From assembly GCA_002280485.1 (NCBI GenBank), contig NCED01000001.1, positions 1 through 64,000 of the forward strand: a stretch of DNA of 64,000 nt, read 5' to 3'. This document shows, piece by piece, positions 33,821 through 42,802 of the stretch (position 1 is the first letter of the stretch; each line of letters starts with the position of its first letter). The DNA comes from Caulobacterales bacterium 32-69-10 (GTDB taxonomy: Bacteria; Pseudomonadota; Alphaproteobacteria; Caulobacterales; Caulobacteraceae). The notes under the pieces are model-generated. The model had not been told where the DNA came from. It searched no databases and saw only the letters and a program-made list of their open reading frames with translations. The translations under genes and the position numbers were made by a program.

Positions 33821-35737
33821 ATGCAGCCGCGAGCTTCCGCAGAGGTCCTTACCGCCGACAGGGAAACCAGCCTCTTGGCTTTGATGACCCGAGAGCGCTG
33901 GATCGAATTGACGCGGATCGTCGTCACCGGCGCCGTAGCGCTGCTCTTCTGGCGCAGTCTCGTGCCGATCCAAGTGCTTTGGGTGGCGGTGGCGGTAGGA
34001 CTTTATCCGCTCGTGAAGACAGGTCTCATAGACCTCTTCAAAGAGCGAAAAATCGGCACCGAGATCTTCGTAACCGTCGCCACTCTGGTGGCGGTCTTCG
34101 GGGGCGAGACGGTGGCCGGTGCGGTGCTGATGGTGATCATTCTTATCGCCGAGTTCATCGCAGAGCTCAATACCGACCGGGCTCGCGCTTCGATTAAGGC
34201 CTTGATCGGCTCGGTACCCCAGACCGCCATTGTCCGGAGAGCCGACGGCGAGCGAACGTCACCCATCGCAGAGCTAAAAATCGGAGACATCGTCCTGGTC
34301 CGTACCGGGGAGAAGATTCCTGTAGATGGCAAGGTCATCGGCGGACAAGCGTCGGTCAACCAGGCGCCTATTACCGGCGAAAGCGTCCCGCAGGACAAAG
34401 CTCCGGGCGATGCGGTGTTCGCCGGCACCATAGTTGAGGCGGGGGCCCTTGATGTCGAGACGGAGGGGGCTGGGTCGGACACCGTCTTCTCAAGAATTAT
34501 TGCTCTGGTCGAGAACGCCGAGTCCGAGCAGGCGCCGGTCCAAAAGCTCGCCGACAAAGTCGCGAGCTGGCTGATTCCGGCTGTGTTCGTCTTTCTCATC
34601 GCGGTCTTTCTGGTCACCCACGATGTCTCGAAGATCGTCACCTTGATGATCTTCACATCGCCAGCCGAACTCGGCCTCGCAACGCCGATCGTCATGATCG
34701 CCTCGATTGCGCGGGCGGCGCGGTCAGGCATCCTAGTGAAGGGCGGACTCTATCTTGAGCTGTTGGCGAAAGCCGACGTCATGGTTTTCGACAAGACCGG
34801 CACCCTGACGGCAAACCGCCCCGAGGTAGTTCGGATTTTTCCCATCGATCCGGCCTTCAGCGAAGCCGAACTCTTGCGTCTCGCCGCCGCCGCGGACCGC
34901 CGCTCAGCCCACCCCCTCGCGAAGGCCGTGGTGAACGCCGCTGTCCGGGATGGCGTCATGGCCCCCGAGCCATCCAGCTATGAACAACTGCAAGGCCGCG
35001 GGGTCCGCGCCGTAGTTGAAGGACGCACAGTTCTGGTGGGCAATCCGGCGCTGCTGACGGAAGCAGGCGTTCCGCTCAAGGCACCCTTACAGGACGCCGG
35101 ACGTACACCTGTTCACGTTGCCGTGGACGGCAAGCTCGCCGGCGTCATATTCATCGCTGATACCCTTCGACCCGGCGCCCGCGAAGCCCTCGCCGCGCTG
35201 AAGTCCAGCGGTGTGCAGAAGTTAGTGATGCTTACCGGCGACAACGCGGCCACGGCCTCAGCAATCGCCGCGGGTCTTGGCATCGACGAGGTCAAAGCCG
35301 ATTTGATGCCGGCGGATAAGGTTGCCGCAATAGCCGAACTGCAAAAGCAAGGTCATCGCGTCGCCATGGTGGGGGACGGGGTCAATGACGCACCCGCTCT
35401 AGCCAGAGCCGACGTCGGTATCGCCATGGGCGGGGGCGGCACGCAGGCAGCCCTCGAGGCGGCCGATATCGCGCTGATGACGGATGATCTGAACAAGATT
35501 GTCGCGGCCAGGAACATTGCCCGTCGCGCTTACCGCACCGTTCAGGAAAATCTTTGGGTGGGTGTGGGCGTCGTTCATGTGCTTGGAATAACGGCGGCCC
35601 TGATGGGCTGGATAGGACCGATACAAGCGGCATTCATCCACCTCGGCCCCGACGTGCTGGTGTTCCTGAATTCGGTGAAGATGTTGCGCGTTAAGATCGC
35701 GGGGACTGGCTCGACTGCGGTCCCAGAAGGTCGGTGA
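33821..35737 (+). CDS. P1B-type metal ATPase with atypical SPAE motif
   Basis: Heavy-metal-type P-ATPase, 638 aa, with no N-terminal metal-binding domain. It has the actuator motif TGES, phosphorylation site DKTGTLT near residue 324, HP locus (SAHPLAK), MLTGDNA and GDGVNDAPA, all intact. But the metal-selecting membrane motif, normally CPC or SPC followed by ALGLATP, reads SPAELGLATP (Ser at about residue 280), so both family Cys are absent. Substrate is therefore not predictable from known P1B classes. ATG 33821 has GAGGA 7 nt upstream. It is followed tail to tail, 3 bp apart, by an NRAMP-type gene, hinting at Mn or Fe. Confidence 0.88.
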   Translation: MQPRASAEVLTADRETSLLALMTRERWIELTRIVVTGAVALLFWRSLVPIQVLWVAVAVGLYPLVKTGLIDLFKERKIGTEIFVTVATLVAVFGGETVAGAVLMVIILIAEFIAELNTDRARASIKALIGSVPQTAIVRRADGERTSPIAELKIGDIVLVRTGEKIPVDGKVIGGQASVNQAPITGESVPQDKAPGDAVFAGTIVEAGALDVETEGAGSDTVFSRIIALVENAESEQAPVQKLADKVASWLIPAVFVFLIAVFLVTHDVSKIVTLMIFTSPAELGLATPIVMIASIARAARSGILVKGGLYLELLAKADVMVFDKTGTLTANRPEVVRIFPIDPAFSEAELLRLAAAADRRSAHPLAKAVVNAAVRDGVMAPEPSSYEQLQGRGVRAVVEGRTVLVGNPALLTEAGVPLKAPLQDAGRTPVHVAVDGKLAGVIFIADTLRPGAREALAALKSSGVQKLVMLTGDNAATASAIAAGLGIDEVKADLMPADKVAAIAELQKQGHRVAMVGDGVNDAPALARADVGIAMGGGGTQAALEAADIALMTDDLNKIVAARNIARRAYRTVQENLWVGVGVVHVLGITAALMGWIGPIQAAFIHLGPDVLVFLNSVKMLRVKIAGTGSTAVPEGR

Positions 35738-35740
35738 CCC

Positions 35741-37014
35741 TCACCAAGCAACCAACAGCAAAGCGATCACTGCGGCCCCCATAACGGCGGTCGCCAGCCA
35801 GCCCAAAACAGTGAGAACAGGTCCAGCGGTGAACCGGCCCATCTCGTGACGTCGAGTGGCGACGAGCATCATGGCGAACATTATAGGCGCCGCCACGACG
35901 CCATTTATAACGGCGCTCCAGAATAGGGCCTTTATGGGATCGATCGGGGACCAATCGATTGCGATCCCGAGCAGAGTTGCGAGCCCAATGACCAGGTAAA
36001 ATCCCGCAGCCTCCCAAGGCTTGTATTCAAGACCGCATTTCCAGCCTTGCGATTCACCAACTGCGTATGCGGCGGAGCCCGCCAGGACGGGAACGGCGAG
36101 CAGACCCGTACCGACGATGCCGAGGCTGAACAAGGCGAAGGCGAAAGGCCCCGCCACCGGCCGCAGCGCTTCGGCTGCGTCAGCGGCGGAAGCAATTTCC
36201 TGCTTGCCGCCCGCATGCAGGGTGGCGGCCGTAGCGACGATGATCGCCATCGCGATCAAGTTGGAAACCGCCATGCCCGCGAAGGTGTCTATTCGAATAC
36301 GCGCCAGCTCTTTCGGCGCCTGAGCAGGCGCGTCCTTCAAAGGCCTGGCGCTCGGGTGACTGGCGACCTCTTCGACTTCCTGTGCGCTTTGCCAGAAAAA
36401 CAAATAGGGGCTGATCGTTGTGCCGAGGATCGCCACCAAAGTGATCACGGCCTCCTTCGTCAGGGCATTCCGGCTTGGCAGTAGCCCACCAGCCGCTGCC
36501 GCCCAATCGACCTTGGCCATAAAAACGACCGCCACATAGGCGAGAAGCGCCAAAGTCAGCCACTTCAGGAACCGCGCATAGCGACGGTACGGAATGAAGA
36601 GCTGAAGGGTTAGAGATAAGAGTGCGAACACCACTGTGAAAACGTGTGCGCTCGCGCCACTGGCGAGTTCCGCAGCCGCCCCCATGGCCGCCAGATCGGC
36701 GCCGATATTGATCGTGTTGGCCAGAAGGAGCAGCGAAACCAGCACGAGCACTACCGGCCTTGGAAGGACCGCGCCGAGATTCTTGGCAAGTCCGCAACCC
36801 GTCACCCTTCCGATTCGGGCGCTCACGAGCTGGATGGCGGTCATCAGCGGATAAGTGAAGACCATAACCCAAACATGGCGTAGCCGAACTGGGCGCCCGT
36901 CTGGGAATAGGTGGCGATGCCACTGGGGTCGTCATCTGCGGCACCGGTGATAAGCCCTGGGCCAAGCTGCCCAAATAAAGCAATTTTGCGGAAGCGTTGT
37001 CGAAGGGGTGGCAT
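35741..37014 (-). pseudogene. NRAMP-family divalent metal transporter, frameshifted
   Basis: NRAMP-type proton-coupled divalent metal transporter. An ATG at 37014 begins MPPLRQRFRKIALFGQLGPG, then LITGAADDDPSGIATYSQTG with the family's DPSG-type metal motif, to FGLW. The frame then breaks near 36861-36866; restoring one G (TGG(G)TC) continues it into VFTYPLMTAIQLVSARIGRV and on through about ten helices to the stop at 35741. The long second part alone starts at ATG 36865 and would lack the first helix and its metal ligands. Either a true loss of function or a sequencing error. Confidence 0.8.
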
Positions 37015-37140
37015 CGCGGCTCCGCAAAGACTGAACTTGTAGCGGTCAGCGAGCAGCTTTGTTCCTTGTTATCGAGGGTAACAGCCGCTCAGCTTCGTAT
37101 ACCTAAATGAGGGGACCCACCGCTGCTCGGGAAATATTTT

Positions 37141-37350
37141 ATGTCTATCGCCTTATACACGGTGCGCGCTCTGCCCAACGGCTGGAGCGTGGAGAGTGAC
37201 GGTGAGGAAGCGACCGTCTTCAAAAATGGCGGCCCTGCCGAAGCTCACGCCCGCCGCCTAGCGCAGGCGAGCGCGAAAAACGGCCGCCCCGCCCTGGTGC
37301 GGGTGCAAGACAAGATTGGAGGGATCATCGGAGAGGCACGATATGCCTAA
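37141..37350 (+). CDS. Small DUF2188-like protein
   Basis: A 69-aa soluble protein (RALPNGWSVESDGEEATVFK, AEAHARRLAQASAKNGRPALVRVQDKIG) resembling the short alpha/beta DUF2188 fold, though I am not certain. No strong Shine-Dalgarno. It is isolated between the NRAMP and membrane-protein genes. Function unknown. Confidence 0.5.
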   Translation: MSIALYTVRALPNGWSVESDGEEATVFKNGGPAEAHARRLAQASAKNGRPALVRVQDKIGGIIGEARYA

Positions 37351-37538
37351 GGAACGTGGCTGAGTGGTAGCCCGCCGGCGCCGGGGGCTTACGCGGATCT
37401 GCCTTACAGCCGCCGAGCGCGGCGCAGTGGTCATCTAAGGGCAGGGGGTATTCCATTGGTGCGCTTTGAATATAGAAGCGTCGCTTTTGCTAATCCTCTC
37501 CGCATTGTTCGGCTCACTCGCCTTCTCGGTAGGATATT

Positions 37539-37979
37539 ATGATGATCAAGCAAAAGAACTTCCACTTAAAATTTCTATCTACCCCGCTCGATTCCCCTTC
37601 TAGGCCGGTACGTTTAGTTAGAATCGCCACTCGTTGCGTGCTGGCGAGCTTGTTCGCCGGCGCGGCCACTTTAACTTTGTTGGTAGCTTGGGCCGTGCAT
37701 GGAATAGGTTCGCTGCACGATCGGGTTCTCTTAGGCTCACTCATTCTGCCGTTTCTGTGGGGCGCCGGGGCGATTTGGGCGTTGACGGACGAGCGGCTAT
37801 TGCGGCCTGTAATTGGTCTGACGGCGGTCACGGCTATCGGAGCGGCAGCCGTCCTAGTGACAGACGCGCCTCCATGCCAAGAACGCTATCGTCTGGAGTC
37901 GTCATCGAGTTCTTGCGCGCGACGGTGGCTTGGCATTCCATCATTCAACCCGCTCTCCACGCCTCACTGGCAGTTTTAG
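37539..37979 (+). CDS. Hypothetical membrane protein, possibly damaged at its C-terminus
   Basis: A 146-aa frame. Residues about 25-105 look like a real membrane protein with three helices (CVLASLFAGAATLTLLVAWA, VLLGSLILPFLWGAGAIWAL, PVIGLTAVTAIGAAAVLVTD), somewhat like the DUF3649-type proteins of iron-uptake loci. The last 30 residues (SSSSSCARRW...) look out of frame. AGGA lies just upstream of ATG 37539. Low certainty. Confidence 0.4.
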   Translation: MMIKQKNFHLKFLSTPLDSPSRPVRLVRIATRCVLASLFAGAATLTLLVAWAVHGIGSLHDRVLLGSLILPFLWGAGAIWALTDERLLRPVIGLTAVTAIGAAAVLVTDAPPCQERYRLESSSSSCARRWLGIPSFNPLSTPHWQF

Positions 37980-38206
37980 CGATCAAATATCCGTACACAA
38001 TTCCGCATATAGTTGAGAGATTTGATCGAATTGGAGACGTGACACCACTCCGATCTCGAATGCAGGTCCAGAGCGTGAACGGCATAGCTCGTAGATAATT
38101 TGAGGGCCGCGGGATTATTGAAACTTGGCGTTAGGCCTCTCGCAATTCTGAGTGCAATGCGATCGCAGATCGTTTAGCGGGCGCAGTCCGAGGCCTCGCC
38201 TGATCC

Positions 38207-38927
38207 ATGATCCAATTCCTTCTGGCCTTATCTCGGTGGAGCGCTCACGATCGTAAGCCCGTGCATCCTGCCCGTACTTCCCTTCGTGTTCGCCCTGACC
38301 TATCGACTATTACTTGGTCGATAGGTCGGGGCGACTTCGCTTTAGTCATTTCGGCGAAGGACAACACGACATCACCGAGCGCGCCATCCAGACCTTACTG
38401 GCGGAGCGGAACGGCCCCGAGGTAAAAGGCTGTTTCGTCGGCCGAGGCGGTTCGGGTCGGCTCCGCCCGACGTCGACAATCTGCTTAACCCCGAAACCTA
38501 TATTGGCTACGAGCGGGCTCGCGGCTTCGCGTCCCCAGGAGGTCAGCGCCAGGACATGGTGGCACGCTACACCCTCCTGAGAGCCTTAGGGCAGACAATT
38601 GGGCCCTAGGCGGTGCATGACGGCTGGGCAACGAGGATGCAACAGCAGTCGAGCCCGGTGGTCGCATCCGCTTGAGGTTCTCGGCCCGCGACTTGAATTT
38701 GGTCCTTAGCCCACCGGAAGGACGCGGCGAAATTCCGCATCCTTTTGGATGGGAAGCCACCCGGCCCCGATCACGGAGTCGACGCCGATGCCGACGGCAG
38801 AGGGATCGCAGACCGGCAGGCCGTCTTCCAACTAGTCCGACAAATCAAGCCAAGCAGCGGCTACCGGGAATTCGAGATTGAGTTTCTCGACCCCGGCATC
38901 CGAGCCTTTACCTTCACCTTCGGCTGA
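38207..38927 (+). pseudogene. dipZ: Degraded dipZ/ccdA-type thiol-disulfide gene
   Basis: Pieces of one DipZ-like protein (CcdA-type membrane part plus thioredoxin-like part) survive in order but in different frames. Near 38235-38290: GGALTIVSPCILPVLPFVFA (CcdA motif with Cys). At about 38340-38420: FGEGQHDITERAIQTLLAER. At about 38500-38580: ETYIGYERARGFASPGGQRQ. At about 38670-38730: LRFSARDLNLVLSPP. To the TGA at 38927: KPPGPDHGVDADADGRG ... FEIEFLDPGIRAFTFTFG. Most of the membrane domain is deleted. Clearly non-functional. Confidence 0.75.
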
Positions 38928-38939
38928 CCGCGTGTTCGA

Positions 38940-39257
38940 TCAGGAACCGGCTTTCCGCGCCGGAGACGTCGAAAGAATAGTGATGTCGGTCTGGCTGGCA
39001 TCTTCGATCCGGTCGCCGAATGCGACGATCTCAACATCTTGACCAGCCTTGAGCTGGGACCTTTCCGACTTCGCCTGTCCAATGTAGATGGTGGCGTCTG
39101 TCAGAGGGACCGTCACGTTGCGGCCCTCGGCCGTCTTGATCGTCAAATTCTCAACGGAAACCTGAGTCACCTTACCGGTGACGCTGAGTTCCCCATGGGC
39201 GGCCAACGGGGTAGCCGAAACCAAGAGCGCCACCAAAGCAAGCATCGCCTTCGTCAT
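38940..39257 (-). CDS. Small periplasmic protein (DUF5666-like)
   Basis: A 105-aa exported protein: signal MTKAMLALVALLVSATPLAA, then a short beta domain with HGELSVTGKVTQVSVENLTI, DATIYIGQAKSERSQLKAGQ, as in DUF5666-type OB-like proteins. ATG 39257 begins the signal peptide; the frame is open back to 39302. The single His after cleavage (AAHGEL) resembles the exposed N-terminal His of copper proteins, which is only suggestive. Confidence 0.65.
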   Translation of the reverse strand: MTKAMLALVALLVSATPLAAHGELSVTGKVTQVSVENLTIKTAEGRNVTVPLTDATIYIGQAKSERSQLKAGQDVEIVAFGDRIEDASQTDITILSTSPARKAGS

Positions 39258-39326
39258 GTGAGCACGTCCTCTTCTTAAGGGTCCTACATACATTACGAAC
39301 AATGGTGGTTCCGGCCCTCCACTCGA

Positions 39327-40187
39327 TCAGTCGATATCGCGCGCAATCCGGATGCCGTCGGCCCGAGACCGTTCATCGCTTCCACTCGCCACACGGGCAG
39401 CCGCGCGTATGTCGCCGATGTAGTCTTCCCACGAACCGCCTCGCAGAACACGCCCGCCACAGTTGCCGGCCGTCCAAGCCAGGCTGTCCTCGGAGGCGCT
39501 AGCATATTCATCTCGCCAGCAATCGTCGGTCCATTCCCATAGGTTGCCGTGCATGTCGTGAAGACCGAAGGCGTTTGGAGGAAAGCTTCCTACGGGGACT
39601 GTTCTGAGTCGCGCAGGGCCTTCGGGATTGAGCGACGTCGCAGTGCTCGCATCGAAATTCGCTTGGTCCGATGTCAGGGTTCCTCCCCCGGCGAAGGCCG
39701 TCGTTGATCCTGCCCGGGCGGCGTATTCCCACTCGGCTTCGGAAAGCAGCCTGTAAGGCTTCCCCGACTTTCGGCTGAGCCATTCGGCGTAGGCGCGAGC
39801 GTTGTGCCAATCGACGTTGGTCACCGGCCGACGGCCACGCCCCCATCCCTCATCGGCCGGTCGATAGCCACGACAACCATCATCGCTCACGCAAGCATCC
39901 CATTGTTCGAAGGTGACTTCGAATTTCGAGACGGCGAACGGTTTCGGGATCGTCACCGGATGGAGTCTTTCAGCGCCGCGAAATTTCTCGTCCGGCGGAG
40001 AGCCCATCATGAAGCGTCCTTCGGGCACGACCACCATCTCCGGACATCCGATACAGTCTGTGAACGCGCCGCCGGGTCGCGGAGGCGACGTTGGAGGTGC
40101 TGCCGCGTTGGTCTGGGAAGGAAACCAAATGCTGATCGTCGCAGCAAGAGCCAAGCCTAGCGAGCCCGCGGAGTTGAACACGATCAT
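39327..40187 (-). CDS. SUMF1/formylglycine-generating-enzyme-like protein
   Basis: A 286-aa exported protein with the FGE-sulfatase fold: MVVVPEGRFMMGSPPDE, VSKFEVTFEQWDACV, RPVTNVDWHNARAYAEWLS, LLSEAEWEYAARAGS, HGNLWEWTDDCW and RVLRGGSWEDY. An N-terminal signal (SLGLALAATISIW ... TNAA) implies periplasmic location. The catalytic Cys pair of true FGEs is not evident, so a structural or binding role is likely. No sulfatase is nearby. Confidence 0.85.
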   Translation of the reverse strand: MIVFNSAGSLGLALAATISIWFPSQTNAAAPPTSPPRPGGAFTDCIGCPEMVVVPEGRFMMGSPPDEKFRGAERLHPVTIPKPFAVSKFEVTFEQWDACVSDDGCRGYRPADEGWGRGRRPVTNVDWHNARAYAEWLSRKSGKPYRLLSEAEWEYAARAGSTTAFAGGGTLTSDQANFDASTATSLNPEGPARLRTVPVGSFPPNAFGLHDMHGNLWEWTDDCWRDEYASASEDSLAWTAGNCGGRVLRGGSWEDYIGDIRAAARVASGSDERSRADGIRIARDID

Positions 40188-40400
40188 CTTCCTTTCACCG
40201 GCAATCTGGCGTTCCGCCCGCGGGAGCGCACGGCTGCTAAATAGTTATACGGCCCACGAGCGGGCCGGCCCGCTCAGCTTGGCTCGTGTTGCCGGGAAAA
40301 GACTTAAGAGGGCTGCCCGGTTCGGCGAGCGTATTCTTAATGAGGCGCTTCACGCTGCAATTGCGGCAAACGAATTGGCCGCATGGAGGCTGGAGGCGGG

Positions 40401-41708
40401 ATGCTCGACGTTCTGAAGAATCGGACCTATCGCCATCTCTTCACGGCGCAGGTCATCGCCCTGATTGGAACCGGCCTTTTGACCGTCGCGCTCGGATTGC
40501 TCGCCTACGACCTTGCTGGAGGCCAGGCCAGCGCCGTGCTGGGTACCGCCCTGGCGATCAAGATGGTCGCCTATGTCGGCGTGGCTCCGATCGTCGGCGC
40601 CTACGCCAACCGCCTTCCTCGGCGAGCCTTTCTGGTCGCGATGGATCTCGTGCGGGGCGGTATTGCCCTGTCCCTGCCGTTCGTGAACCAGATCTGGCAG
40701 ATCTACGTCTTGATCTTCCTGCTGCAGTCGTGCTCAGCGGCCTTCACGCCGATGTTCCAAGCCACCATTCCGGACGTACTGCCCGAGGAGAAGGACTACA
40801 CCCGCGCCCTGTCTCTCTCGCGTCTCGCCTACGATACCGAAAGCCTGATCAGCCCAGCCTTGGCGGCGGCGTTGCTCACGGTGATCAGCTATCACGGTCT
40901 CTTCGCCGGCACGGTGGTCGGCTTCCTCGGATCGGCCGCCCTGGTGGTCTCGGTCCAGATGCCGAAGCAGGAGCGTTCCGAGCGCAAAGGGGGCATCTAC
41001 GAGAACACCACGCGCGGAATGCGCATCTACCTCTCGACGCCGCGCCTGAAAGGACTGCTCGCCCTCAATCTGTCTGTCGCCGCCGCCGGAGCGATGGTGA
41101 TCGTCAATACGGTGGTGATGGTCAGGACCGTTATAGGCCGGAGCGCGTCGGACGTGGGCTGGGCGCTGGCGGCCTTCGGCTTTGGCTCGATGCTCGCCGC
41201 GATCGTCCTGCCTCGGCTTCTCGATAAGACGGCAGACCGGACGGTGATGCTCGCCGCCGCTTGGGCTTTGGCTGCGGGTCTGTTCGTGTTCTCGGCGTTC
41301 GTAAACGCGCCCCCTTCGCTGCTTTGGCCGATTCTGTTGGGCTTCTGGTTCGCCTTCGGTATCGGCTACTCGGCGATTGAAACGCCGGCTGGACGGCTGT
41401 TGAAGCGTTCGGCTTCCTCAGCCGACCGCCCCGCCGTGTTCGCAGCCCAGTTCGCCCTCTCCCACGCCTGCTGGCTGATCAGCTATCCCGTCGCCGGCTG
41501 GCTCGGGGCGCAGGCCGGAATGCGCGTGGCCCTGCTCGCGCTTGGCGCGATCACCGTGGTCGGCGCCGTGATCGGCTGGCGGGTGTGGCCGAAGGATGAT
41601 CCTGACGTCGTCGACCACGAGCACGACGACGGAAGCACCCACGCCCATCCGTTCGTCATAGACGACGACCATCGCCGCTGGCCCAAGTCCAAGACGGCGC
41701 CGAACTGA
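40401..41708 (+). CDS. MFS transporter with His-rich C-terminus
   Basis: Major facilitator superfamily permease, about 435 aa, 12 helices, starting MLDVLKNRTYRHLFTAQVIA. ATG 40401 has GGAGG about 5 nt upstream; ATG 40383 is possible. The cytoplasmic C-terminal tail carries HEHDDGSTHAHPF and DDDHRRW, a His-rich metal-binding-like stretch as in NreB-type nickel exporters. The copC gene follows 39 bp downstream, so this is probably a metal efflux unit. Confidence 0.82.
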   Translation: MLDVLKNRTYRHLFTAQVIALIGTGLLTVALGLLAYDLAGGQASAVLGTALAIKMVAYVGVAPIVGAYANRLPRRAFLVAMDLVRGGIALSLPFVNQIWQIYVLIFLLQSCSAAFTPMFQATIPDVLPEEKDYTRALSLSRLAYDTESLISPALAAALLTVISYHGLFAGTVVGFLGSAALVVSVQMPKQERSERKGGIYENTTRGMRIYLSTPRLKGLLALNLSVAAAGAMVIVNTVVMVRTVIGRSASDVGWALAAFGFGSMLAAIVLPRLLDKTADRTVMLAAAWALAAGLFVFSAFVNAPPSLLWPILLGFWFAFGIGYSAIETPAGRLLKRSASSADRPAVFAAQFALSHACWLISYPVAGWLGAQAGMRVALLALGAITVVGAVIGWRVWPKDDPDVVDHEHDDGSTHAHPFVIDDDHRRWPKSKTAPN

Positions 41709-41747
41709 CCGCTCGCGCGCCAGCGGGCAAGACGAGGAGGAAATGAG

Positions 41748-42116
41748 ATGACCAACCGCGTGACATGCATCGCCCTTGCCGGCGCCTTGGCCCTTACGGC
41801 GTCTTACGCCGTGGCGCACCCGCGATTGATATCGGCCTCGCCAGAGCGCGGCGAGAAGCTGGCTTCGTCGCCTAAGGAAGTGCGGGTCAAGTTCAGCGAG
41901 CCGATCAAGACGGCCAGTTCAAAATTCGAGCTGCAGGACGCCGCGGGCAAGGCGCTGCGTACCGGAGCCCTGAAGAACGCCACCGGCGACCAGAGCACGG
42001 TGGTGCTTCCGATTGCGGCGAAGCTGGGCCCCGGCATCTACAGCGTGAAGTGGAGCGTCGTCTCCGAAGCCCACGCGTCCGTGCCCGGCCGCTACAACTT
42101 CGAGATCAAACGTTGA
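41748..42116 (+). CDS. copC: CopC-type periplasmic copper-binding protein
   Basis: A 122-aa exported CopC-domain protein. The signal peptide ends SYAVA, leaving His at the mature N-terminus (HPRLISASPERGE), the classic first Cu(II) ligand. The body has the CopC segments VRVKFSEPIKTASSKFELQD, LGPGIYSVKWSVVSEAHASVPGRY with a second conserved His. Follows the MFS gene; CopD is absent, although the DUF6644-like proteins nearby have a comparable topology. Confidence 0.92.
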   Translation: MTNRVTCIALAGALALTASYAVAHPRLISASPERGEKLASSPKEVRVKFSEPIKTASSKFELQDAAGKALRTGALKNATGDQSTVVLPIAAKLGPGIYSVKWSVVSEAHASVPGRYNFEIKR

Positions 42117-42126
42117 GGGAGGCCGC

Positions 42127-42801
42127 CTAACGAGCGGCGGCCGCCACCGGCTTATTGGCCTCGATATTGTTCAGGTTGCCGTACCCGCCCGGAGGAACAA
42201 GGTTGTAGAAGCCCGACAACTTCAGCTTGACCACCACCGGGTTGCGCGACTGGTTCTGCAAATACCAGCCGTGAACGCCGGGGATCGGCGCAATCAGCGT
42301 GCCGTTGCCGCCGGTTCCGGTCGCCTGCTTATACTCGACGACCTTGGCTTCGGGCACGCCCGGCCCTGCCGGCGTCTCGCCGTGGAAGTCGTAGTAGAAC
42401 TCTTCCGGGTTCGGGATACCGGCGACGGACCAGGAGTAGACGAAACTGTCCCCCGCCTTCATCTGCACCTTGTATTCCAGTTCGTCGCCGCGGTTCTCAT
42501 CGCCCCCCGCGGCCAGCGGGATATCGATGGTGTCGGTCCGGTACGGGGTCGGGTACTCGCGCGTGGTCGAGGTGGTCCCCGCCGCGACCGTCGCCGTCTT
42601 GGGCTGCGGCGTACCCAGCTTATAAAGCCCGGTCGCGCGGCCGAAACCGGTCGGATCGACCTGGAACTCGGCGGGCAGCAGGAAGCCGACCGTAACGACA
42701 GTGGCGACGACTACGGCGCCGCCGACGATCAGCGCCAGACGGCTGCGGCTCGGCGGCCGCGTGGTTTGGCCTTCGACCTGAACTTGCGTTTCCTCGGTCA
42801 T
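42127..42801 (-). CDS. Membrane-anchored periplasmic protein (copy 1)
   Basis: A 224-aa protein with a short cytoplasmic N-terminus, one transmembrane helix (LALIVGGAVVVATVVTVGFLL) and a beta-rich periplasmic domain containing YPTPYRTD, MKAGDSFVYSWSV, EEFYYDFHGETPAGPG and VHGWYLQNQS, then SGFYNLVPPGG. It follows the HupE-like gene with one base between. A paralogue with the same motifs is at 44730-45437. Function unknown; conserved His in FHGE and VHGWY could bind metal. Confidence 0.7.
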   Translation of the reverse strand: MTEETQVQVEGQTTRPPSRSRLALIVGGAVVVATVVTVGFLLPAEFQVDPTGFGRATGLYKLGTPQPKTATVAAGTTSTTREYPTPYRTDTIDIPLAAGGDENRGDELEYKVQMKAGDSFVYSWSVAGIPNPEEFYYDFHGETPAGPGVPEAKVVEYKQATGTGGNGTLIAPIPGVHGWYLQNQSRNPVVVKLKLSGFYNLVPPGGYGNLNNIEANKPVAAAAR

Positions 42802-42802
42802 G

